Notes under the pieces: model-generated
What the model saw: only the letters and a program-made list of their open reading frames with translations
Database searches by the model: none
Told to the model about the DNA's origin: nothing
DNA from: Biomphalaria glabrata
Taxonomy: Eukaryota > Mollusca > Gastropoda > Planorbidae
Direction of reading: 5' to 3'
DNA: 64,000 nt
NCBI RefSeq assembly: GCF_947242115.1
Contig: NC_074721.1
Location: 6,560,501-6,624,500 of the forward strand
Made by a program: the position numbers and the translations under genes
In this document: positions 33,203-41,717 of the stretch, piece after piece
Layout: every line of letters starts with the position of its first letter
Numbering within the stretch: position 1 is the first letter of the stretch

Positions 33203-36200
33203 ATGTGTAGAGTGTCAGTTATTATGTTTCTAACATCACTGTGTCTTGGCATCATGACATGGTTGACCAAAGCAACACTGGGAGAAACGTGTCTCACACT
33301 GTGCTGGTCTCAAGAGAGATGTGACCTAAGGATGACAGTGTAAGTACTTTATTGATAAACAAGCAAAATGTTAAAATCCTTTAAAAAAAAAAAAAATAAC
33401 TCCGTTCTTTAACGATATCTACCAATAATGTACAAGTTATTTCCCTTATTTGATATCAAACAAAATAATTAATTACCAATAATTAATTGACTAATTGGGA
33501 TTGGGTATTTTTTTATTTATTGATTTAATGTTTTTTAGTTACAGTAAATACTTGTTTAAAGTATCAACTTGATCGGAGAATGCGTGAGGCAGAAAAAGCA
33601 TTAACAATTGTTTAACACATTTAGCAATATAGGTGAATACTTAAGTATTAGTTTCCTTTGTTGCTATTAAACTAAATAATGAATTACCAGTAATTGATTG
33701 TCTAAATGTTTACTTTTTTAATTTCTTTTAATTGATTCATGTCTTGTCTATGTCGATGAATAATTGTGCGAAGTTTCAGCTGGATCCGAGAATGGGTGTG
33801 GGAGAAACAACGTGTACACACTTTTTACTTAACAGACAGACAAACAGACGGACTTGATATAAGCTTTGTAAAAGGTCTCTTTAAACTTAACTAGCAAAGG
33901 TCACAATGTTGTGGAGTGTATGTCTCGCCTCGGATTGGCTGAACTGATTCTGATGTAACCACGAGTACGACCATTACGTTATAAATGGGGTGAACGGCTG
34001 GTGAAAGAGAGTTGATGATGGAGACTAAGAGGTAGAGAGTGTTCATGGTATTTTCAAAATTGTTTGTCGTTTAATAGTTCAATTTATTTCCCTTTAGTAT
34101 CTACATACATGTACATTAAAGACGAAATCTATATATTTTGTCAATAAAACTTAAGTTCTTTTTTTTTAGTTTGTTCAAGTATAAGTCAAATTAAGCATTA
34201 ATAAAAATAATACGACTACGGTGGTTTAGTTTTGACTAGCTGTCTGGAGCTTAAACCTAACAACCGTGTAACCACACAGTGACTATAAAATAAGTCGTTT
34301 TGACTTAGCACTGAAATACTGGATATACATTTTAATGTTTGTGGCCATGCCTGATAAAATCTGTGTGGCATTTTACGTTTTGGGAAACGACCTTTTCCCT
34401 TTGCAACTTCATGTGTGACTAAAGAGGCCAATCCTTGATACACAGTTGCGGTCACATGTTGGGCATATATAATCACCAGGCGCCGTTCCATTTTCACCCT
34501 TCTTTCTGCTTCTGTTATGTATGGCATCTGCAATCCGAGACACTTTCTTTATACTCTCTACACGTGAATCTATCCAGTGCTACATTTTCCCAGCTGCTAG
34601 CTGTTTGAAGAGCTTCAAGTCGCGTTTGCATACATCTGTATACCGTAAAAGTGGGCGACCAGCCTTCTGTCTTCTATTTGATCGCCATACAGAATGTCTT
34701 GTGGAAGTCGACCTTCTGGCATTATATGAACCCGGCCAAGCCATCCAAGGAGTCTGCTACTGATAACAAACTGTTGTCGGATAAAACGTTTTTACAATAC
34801 CTCTATTTAACTCGTACTTTCGCGGACATTTCTGGGCGGACAGGGATCTCAAAAAGGCTCTAACGATTTTCCTAGAAATTTGAAAGTTGCTATATATCGT
34901 CATGAAAAGAATTACTAGCTAGTTGGCCACACAGTAAAAATTTAGTTTGACCGTGACAATTTTTAAACTAAAAAAAGAAATTAATTTAAATCTGGCTAGA
35001 GAACGAGAACATGTTTATCTTGAACAGACTTTGCGTCTTCTGCTAATTCAGCATGTAGAGTTTAATAAATCAATGTCAAGGAACATTTTGTCTTCTAGGT
35101 CTAGATCTTAAGAACTATCATTTTATAATATTGTAAAGTGTGGTAGATTTGTACATTCGTTTAACGAGGATTCTTTTTTTAGGGGGAAGGTAAAAATAAT
35201 CCTATTTTTTTTTAATTACAAATCTAACATTCGTGAAATATTAAGAGCCAACATATGGCTCTAGAAGTTTTGTCTTTTTAAAATAGAATTTTGTATATTT
35301 TTTCTTGTTATTAACAATTAAAGAGGTGTAAACAGGTAAGTGGGTGCATTTAGAAGAGTTTTGGGGGAAATTAAATGAATCCACCTAAGATATTGTTGTA
35401 ACTCTAAGGCAGACAACTCAACGAAAGGTAGAAGGTATTAAGAAACGAGGCATTTATTATAAGCTATCAACAAATAGTTAGACTTAGACTTCCGCTTTAA
35501 AGTCACAGGAAATAATGCCCTAAGTTCTAAGATTCCTAATTAATGCTAGAGGATATCAACATAGAACCGACAGACACACTTCCCAGTGTCGCTCCAGGTC
35601 TTCCGAACACTTCACTAGTATCACACAAGACAGAACTTAGCCCCAGACTGTTCAGACTCCCATAACTTTAGCCAGATCTACAACAGTCCTTCTTCCGGTA
35701 GAATAAACATGTCTTCCACTACTTGTGTTTAATAGTGCTCTGATGCGCACCATCAGTGTGATCTAGTATCTTTTATGTACTTAATCATCCGTACTGAAAT
35801 TAATGTACTTATGTTAGTGTGATTATTGACACTAAATCAGCTTAGTGTGTGATTATTGACACTAAATCAGCTTAGTGTGATTATTGACACTAAATCAGCT
35901 TAGTGTGATTATTAACACTAAATCACCTCAGTGTGATTATTAACACTAAATCAGCTTAGTGTGATTATCAACACTAAATCAGCTTAGTGTGATTATTGAC
36001 ACCAAATCAGCTTAGTGTGATTATCAACACTAAATCAGCTTAGTGTGATTATTGACACCAAATCAGCTTAGTGTGATTATCAACACTAAATCAGCTTAGT
36101 GTGATTATCAACACTAAATCAGCTTAGTGTGATTATTGACACCAAATCAGCTAGCTTATCTTCTTTTCTCTTTGCAGACTGAACATGAGCTGCCAGAGTG

Positions 36201-37219
36201 CTACAGCAGCCACAGCAATGAACATTTCTTGCGATTCAATAATGAACATATCATGTTACTGTCTTGTGTTTAATGGCATAAATAACAGATCGTGTCAGAA
36301 TGTCACACAGTTGATCTCTAAAGGGGAGGATACCATTCATTGTTGTCAATCAGAACCTCTCAACGTAACGAGTCATTGCACTGATAGTTTTGCAGACAAG
36401 GATTACTGTCTTATGTTTATAGACACAAATAACAGATCATGCCAAAATTTCACACTGTCGATCTCTGAAGGGAATGATACGGTTCAATGTTGCCAATCAG
36501 AACCTCACAACATAACGACTCATTGCATTGTTAATTTCGCAGACAATGAAAAAGCTACATTGAATGAAAACACTAAGTCTGTGATGCAGCAAATAATACT
36601 TGGTTCAGTTATTGGAGGTTGCCTCTTAATTTTACTCCTTGTATTATTAATTGCATGCGTGTTCAAAAAAAGGCGGAATGACAATCAAGAGAGTGTAAAC
36701 ATCAGGGCCCCATCAGTTAAAAAGACCAGCTCGCTGGGAAACGCCGAAACTGACTCGGAAAAAAAGATATCAGCAGTATATGCAACCGTGATCCCTAAAT
36801 CGAAGAGAGTGAAGCTGGAAGTGGTCAGTTCTGAATCAGAACAGAAAGATCGTCCTGGCAGTCTGTCTCTGTACGCGAGTGTCGATGACACAGATCATAA
36901 CCCGTACAATTCAACTCAAGTGCCAGAGAGCCGAGATCACCAGGGCGAGTACAGTGCAGCTATTCGTGTGGGCGGTATCACTAGTGACAATGAGAGCACC
37001 GACTTCAAAAATGATTACGCCAAGCTTGGCGAGGTGATTAGATCCCATGAGAATGTTTATAATACTTTCAGCAACGAGGTCAAGACTACTGACCAACACG
37101 TAGATGTCCATAACGACTTCTTTAGTCTACACACAGACAAGTTGGGGTATAGATCTAGCTCGAACCTTATTCATTCGTATAACAATGTTGGTGTTAGAAC
37201 CTCGTCATCTGATCTGTAA
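33203..37219 (+). CDS. Gene B: type I membrane receptor with duplicated Cys module and ITIM-like tail (392 aa, two exons)
   Basis: Exon 1 is 33203-33339, exon 2 is 36178-37219, with a GT-AG intron (gtaagt ... ctctttgcag) in phase 2. Signal peptide: residues 1-24 (SVIMFLTSLCLGIM core). The ectodomain has two adjacent 49-residue repeats (73-121 and 122-170) sharing Y-C-L-x-F, N-N-R-S-C-Q-N, H/Q-C-C-Q-S-E-P and S/T-H-C; the encoding halves are 147 bp each, an in-frame tandem duplication. It carries many N-glycosylation sites. The membrane helix is about 185-208, then KKRR. The tail of about 180 residues has A-V-Y-A-T-V (Tyr 247), S-L-Y-A-S-V (Tyr 278, fits ITIM), N-D-Y-A-K-L and C-terminal S-Y-N-N-V. 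An internal Met8 is an alternative start. I recognise no named domain; inhibitory or scaffold signalling is inference from the motifs. Confidence 0.85.
33405..33880. repeat. dispersed repeat R2, two partial copies, in gene B intron 1
   Basis: Two related stretches (33420-33610 and 33640-33880) each hold an aataat-taattaccaataattg run, then a block with gatcSgagaatg and gtgtacacac, ending in cagacagacaaacagacgg. Copies also lie at 39230-39480, 28800-29000 and 49860-50110. Confidence 0.6.
34200..34795 (-). mobile_element. LINE 3' end with C2H2 finger, in gene B intron 1
   Basis: The minus strand reads E-N-G-T-A-P-G-D-Y-I-C-P-T-C-D-R-N-C, then S-R-I-G-L-F-S-H-T, the C2H2-type finger that ends many mollusc LINE products. 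Further left on that strand is a V-C-K-R-D-L-K-L-F block, and then H-W-I-D-S-R-V. Stops interrupt it. Confidence 0.78.
35394..35730 (-). repeat. LTR-like fossil fragment in gene B intron 1
   Basis: Begins tgttgtaactctaaggcaga and contains acttcccagtgtcgctccag, the inverse of the block in the solo LTR at 10983-11848 and at 1909. No coding part. Right boundary not found. Confidence 0.45.
35812..36154. repeat. 28-bp minisatellite next to the gene B splice acceptor, about 12 copies
   Basis: Unit agtgtgattatcaacactaa plus atcagctt, with a short inverted repeat AGTGT/ACACT. It stops about 23 bp before the acceptor at 36177 and so covers the branch-point region. Confidence 0.92.
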
Positions 37220-37454
37220 TTAAAAAAACAACACACATCCAGATCAAAGGATCTTGTGTATTATGGTGACCTATAATTCTTCATTAGAAAAATTTAAGCC
37301 AATTTAACCTGTAAACCTATGCTAGATGGACTGCAACCCTTTCTGCTATTAAAAATGTGTATATGGACTTATAGCTTTCAATGTATCTCATTATAATTGT
37401 ATTGTCTTCAAATTGCGAGAGTTAATCTCTACTTTTGTAGTTATTAGTACAACT

Positions 37455-37560
37455 CAGTGATGCCCAAACTACGACCCGCGGTCCTAATCAGAGCCGTGAT
37501 GAGTTGCTATCAGGCCATTCTAGCTCCCGAATCGCATGATTTAGCCACCATAGGACTTTT
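37455..37560. mobile_element. possible hAT-type terminus
   Basis: CAGTGATGCCCAAACTACGA followed by cccgcggtcc is typical of a hAT left end. I found no matching right end, so it is at best a truncated copy. Confidence 0.4.
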
Positions 37561-37564
37561 TATT

Positions 37565-38440
37565 TACGGTTTTGTGGCCTGTGACACGTATGCTGTAAAT
37601 GTGTATGTCCAACAGGCTGAAAAAGCGTTGAGCATCGATAGATTATGTTTAAGGCCCGACTCTATTGCACAGGCGGGGAAGAAAGAAAGTCCAAAATAAT
37701 ATGTCACTATCCACACCTTACTCAAGGGGCTGTTTTTATGGCGGACACCTGCACGGCTGATGTGGTACAGAGAAGAAGTAGGGGTGGGGGTTTCTCCGGT
37801 GTGCTCGGCTTTTGACCTCTGTTCTAATCCGAAAGCCCTAAGATACGAGTTCATACGAGCCATTCATAATAGGGATGTAATAATTTACATCTTTTTGGAC
37901 TTTTCCAAGACAGAAGTTTGTTAAGACAGGAAAGTTTTGGTAGCAGATAGAACTAGAGTTCAAAGAGTCAAGGACGCAACTCTTAGGACAATTACTAAAT
38001 GAGCATGTCAACACCAATTTTAAAACATAAATATTAACATATTTTTCTAACAAAAGAATATATTTAGTATATGCCACATGCCATACTAATGGAGCATTTA
38101 AAATGTTCCAGTTGGCCAACTTGCAACGATGCTGTTTACGTCAGTTAGACAGTCATGGCTTGCGCATATGTTTGTGGGGTGTCCCTTATATGTGAATGAT
38201 AAACACCCAATGTGGACGAACGGCTTGGTTCTTTAAGTTGAATAAATTATGATAAAACCACATGGTCGTCTGTCGTAGTTGAGGTTATAAATATTAGGGA
38301 GTTAAGAATGGAAACGAGAGACGCATGACGTACGTGGAGTTTAAAGTAAGCTCTTATCTTGTTTCAATTGTATCATTATTTCATTTGTATTTCTATATCA
38401 ATCTTAATTGTTGTTGAAAACTGTATATTTATAAATAAAG
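37565..38440. other. no recognised gene downstream of gene B
   Basis: Frames of 80-99 codons at 37457-37699 (+), 37564-37863 (-) and 37838-38119 (-) show no domain or conserved feature I know. An ATTAAA at about 37345 could be the gene B polyadenylation signal. Confidence 0.4.
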
Positions 38441-38442
38441 AT

Positions 38443-38492
38443 TGTTTTCACACACACACACACGCACACACACAGATATATATATATACATA
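38443..38492. repeat. CA/TA microsatellite
   Basis: A run of cacaca with one cg interruption, then tatatata. It directly abuts the 5' end of the LINE tail that follows. Confidence 0.9.
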
Positions 38493-38500
38493 ATCTTTGA

Positions 38501-38862
38501 AAGCCTTCAGGATGGAAGACTCAAAAGTAAAGTAGCAATCATACATAAAACACTGAACCATAATCTTCAAATACAAAAAAAAAATTAATAAAATACTCAG
38601 AAAGACACAAAGATAAAGGCACACTCCTCGTCCCATATGCTAGGACAAATGTGTACAAATACTCCTTCTTCCCTAGTGCTATTAGAGCATGGAATGGGTT
38701 GCCTGAGCTAGCCAGGAAAACCAGTGACTTGGCAGAATTTAAGTCATTGGTTAATATGCATGACAAAATGCATGAGGCGTAGGACGTAATCATCTTCTTT
38801 TTTGAAGTAACGTCTGTATTATATAAGATAAGAAGATAAGATATATATAAGATATATAATAA
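38501..38862 (+). mobile_element. LINE 3' end, TAAGA-tailed family
   Basis: The last coding part (L-Q-D-G-R-L-K-S-K-V-A-I-I-H-K-T-L, then A-I-R-A-W-N-G-L-P-E-L and F-K-S-L-V-N-M-H-D) is followed by a 3' UTR with gtaacgtctgtattatataa and a taagataaga tail. It is close to the copy at 40131. 5'-truncated, with stops. Confidence 0.85.
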
Positions 38863-38889
38863 TATTAATAAGGCTTGTCTTCGAGTCCA

Positions 38890-39100
38890 AAGATTAATGA
38901 GGAATGCAGCATTTCCCGTGGCCATGCAGCCCCAGCTGTGACCTACATATTTTGCCACATCCAGGGCAATGGTTATACATCCAAGGCAAGCATAACCATT
39001 GTCCGCCGGTGGTCGATGAAGAGTTTCTTTTTGACGTCTGCGTCTGTCCTCGGCAGCGGGCTTTCAAAGGCCTCGCGCCAATGATGGGTTTGTTCATAAT
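38890..39100 (-). mobile_element. LINE C-terminal zinc-finger fragment
   Basis: The minus strand encodes C-P-G-C-G-K-I-C-R-S-Q-L-G-L-H-G-H, a finger of the type ending the LINE products at 3888 and 34200. Only the last part of the ORF remains. Confidence 0.65.
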
Positions 39101-39229
39101 ATTGTTACAGTAAAGGAAATGGCTAAAAACAGGAAAGTTGCTGCAATAGTCCAGTCAAATGTCAAAGGAAAAGGCAGTGTTGTCCTGAACGTTACATACA
39201 GAATGGGTTCATAACTCCGCATGTACAAC

Positions 39230-39480
39230 TATATCTCTCAATAATGTTGAAGTTGTTTTTCTATTTCGATATTAAATCAAATTTATTAATTACAATAATT
39301 TATTGACTAATTGTTATTTAAAAAATGGGTTTATGTATTGTCAACGAAAATGAATAAGTGTACAAAGTTTTAACATCATTCGAGAAAGGATGTGAGAGAA
39401 ATAGCGTGTACAAATTTTTGACCAAACATACAGACCGACAGTGTGGATATAAGCTTTGTAAAAAAACAAAATGTGGGGCG
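39230..39480. repeat. dispersed repeat R2 copy
   Basis: Contains tcatt-cgagaaaggatgtgaga, gcgtgtacaaatttt and ggatataagctttgtaaaa, matching 33640-33880 in order. Confidence 0.6.
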
Positions 39481-39644
39481 TACGAGACTCAAGAGTAGTA
39501 GGTGGGGGAGGGGACAAGAGGTAGAGAATGCTGCAGCGCGGAAGGCAAGCTAACGATTGGCGCCGCTGGAAAAGCTTTCAGCGCTCTCCCAATAACTTAG
39601 AATGACTAAATTGACTGGGTGTCACAGACGAAAACTAAGTTATA

Positions 39645-39960
39645 AAAGACTATAATTATTAATTAAATCTGTGCGGGCAAAGAGACACACGGATAGAGGT
39701 CAAATTTCTTATTCCATACGCTAGAACAAATTTGTACAAGTGCTCCTGCTTCCCTAGTACAATTAGAGAATGGAATGGGTTGTCTGAATCAGCCATGGAA
39801 AACCAACGACTTAGCAAAGCTTAAGTCATTGATTAACATGCATGACTAGATTGACACGTGAAACGCCTAGGATGTAATTACCTTCTTTTTTTTTTTCGAA
39901 GTAGCGTATGTAATAGATAAGATAAGACAAGACAAGACAAGATATAATAAGATAAGATAT
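39645..39960 (+). mobile_element. LINE 3' end, TAAGA-tailed family, diverged
   Basis: Contains agagaatggaatgggttgtc and ttaagtcattgattaacatg, then the UTR and a tail of aagataagac/aagataagat repeats. More diverged than its neighbours at 38501 and 40131, hence older. Confidence 0.8.
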
Positions 39961-39999
39961 AGCAGCACAAGATTATGAGTGCTGTTGACGGTCGTAGAC

Positions 40000-40130
40000 T
40001 TATCGTACTAGACTAAACATTTAGACAACTAAACCGCTGTAGGTGTAATAGATCTTAACTAATACAACTTGAAATGACTTGAATAACTTCTTTGTGATCA
40101 ATACTAAATATAACTTTTATCATAATATAG
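40000..40130. repeat. dispersed repeat R1, copy 2, left half
   Basis: Shares tagacaactaaaccgctgta and atataacttttatcataata with 26630 and 47785. Its continuation resumes at about 40506 after a LINE tail. Confidence 0.7.
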
Positions 40131-40505
40131 ACAGAATCCAGTTGATTGAAAGCCTTCAGGACAGAAGACTCAAAAGTAAAGTAGCAATCATATATAAAAC
40201 ACTGAACCATAATCTTCAAATACAAAAACAAAACTTAATAAAATACTCAGAAAGACACAAAGATAAAGGCACATTCATCGTCCCATAAGCTAGGACAAAT
40301 TTGTACAAATATTCCTTCTTCCCTAGTGCTATTAGAGCATGGAATGGGTTGCCTGAGCTAGCCAGGAAAACCAGTGACTTGGCAGAATTTAAGTCATTGG
40401 TTAATATGCATGACTGAATGCATGACGTGTAGGACGTAATCATCTTCTTTTTTTTAAGTAACGTCTGTATTATATAAGATAAGATAAGAAGATAAGATAT
40501 GAGAT
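40131..40505 (+). mobile_element. LINE 3' end inserted in repeat R1
   Basis: Reads L-I-E-S-L-Q-D-R-R-L-K-S-K-V-A, K-Y-S-E-R-H-K-D-K-G-T-F, A-I-R-A-W-N-G-L-P-E-L-A and F-K-S-L-V-N-M-H-D, then a 3' UTR and a taagataagaagataagat tail. Close to 38501. It splits the R1 copy in two, so it is younger than that copy. Confidence 0.85.
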
Positions 40506-40710
40506 AAAATAAATGTACTAAAGTAGTAATATGTTTTTAAAAAATCTAACTCAATACGATAACACCAACCGTTCAGTCTCACGTTCTGGGCTCGTTTCTC
40601 CTTTACTAAACCCAATGACGACAATGCAGCCTATCTTGCATCATTTACAACCAATCGCTAATCTCTTCCCACCGTCACCATAGAAACACACAAACATACA
40701 AAAAAACATA
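40506..40710. repeat. dispersed repeat R1, copy 2, right half
   Basis: Contains actcaatacgataacacc, ttcagtctcacgttctgg and aaccaatcgctaatctcttc, continuing the R1 copy interrupted at 40130. Confidence 0.7.
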
Positions 40711-40859
40711 ACAATGAGTGTAGTTTTCGGTCGGAAGTATCTTCAAAGCTACAGAAAAAAGAACACATCACAAATGAAGACATAAGAGGCAGGATTAGTA
40801 CAACGATAGGACCCCACGATGACTTGCTAAGTACTGTAAAAAAAAAAACTCAAACTAAG

Positions 40860-41070
40860 ACTCAATGGACATATTACAAGGGCTCGCAAAGACCTTCTTT
40901 CAGGGAACAGTACCAGGAGGAAGACGAAGAGGAAGACAGAGAAAGCGATGGGAAGATAAAATAAAAGAATGCACGGGTATCTCACTGAAAGAGATTCTAT
41001 CAAAAACAAAAGACAGGAATGGACTGTCAACAGATCTTGTGTGGTGCCCCAACAGTCCATCAGGGATATG
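40860..41070 (+). mobile_element. LINE C-terminal fragment
   Basis: Encodes G-L-A-K-T-F-F-Q-G-T-V-P-G-G, then R-R-R-G-R-Q-R-K-R-W-E-D-K-I-K-E and S-L-K-E-I-L, a well-known C-terminal block of RTE-like LINE products. A second copy lies at 50265-50815 (-). Confidence 0.8.
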
Positions 41071-41717
41071 TGTAGAATCATTCATTTAAACTAAACGGCT
41101 CTCAAAAGATTGTCAATAGATCGGAAATCTATATTACATTTCATAAAACATCTCAACACAACATAGCAACAGATTTTTATCTCATCAACCATCAAAGCTT
41201 TATTCTTGATAAATAGATACACACACTTCCTTCTTAGAGGGAAACAACTCTATTGAACTTTGCCCTACTTTCAATCTAAATATAAAACAGATCTAGACAA
41301 ACACACGAAAGCCTCTAAAACAAGCTTAACAACCCATATCTTATATCCTAGTTCGGGAATGAATAAAGGCGTTCAACCAGCGGATTTGTATAGGTCGTGT
41401 CTTCAAGATATTCTAATGTGTAGCTAGTCTACTATATAATATCTGTCCTTGTACACAGGGATTTTCATACAGGCTTAAGAGTAAGAGTGTATCAACACAT
41501 ATCTAAAAATATCCACCGGTAGTACCCGATGTCACACTCCGGTATAGTTTGAAATATGTGTTCCTTTAAGGTGAGTTCATGTTTTTAAGGCATTATAAAA
41601 ATGATTTTTAGTTAAATATAAGTACTGTTAGCCATAGCAATTATATATGTTGATGTCGATGTTGGTAATACTGCGGTTTTTTTTCCCCACTAGATCTAGA
41701 GAATGTACTAGAATGAA

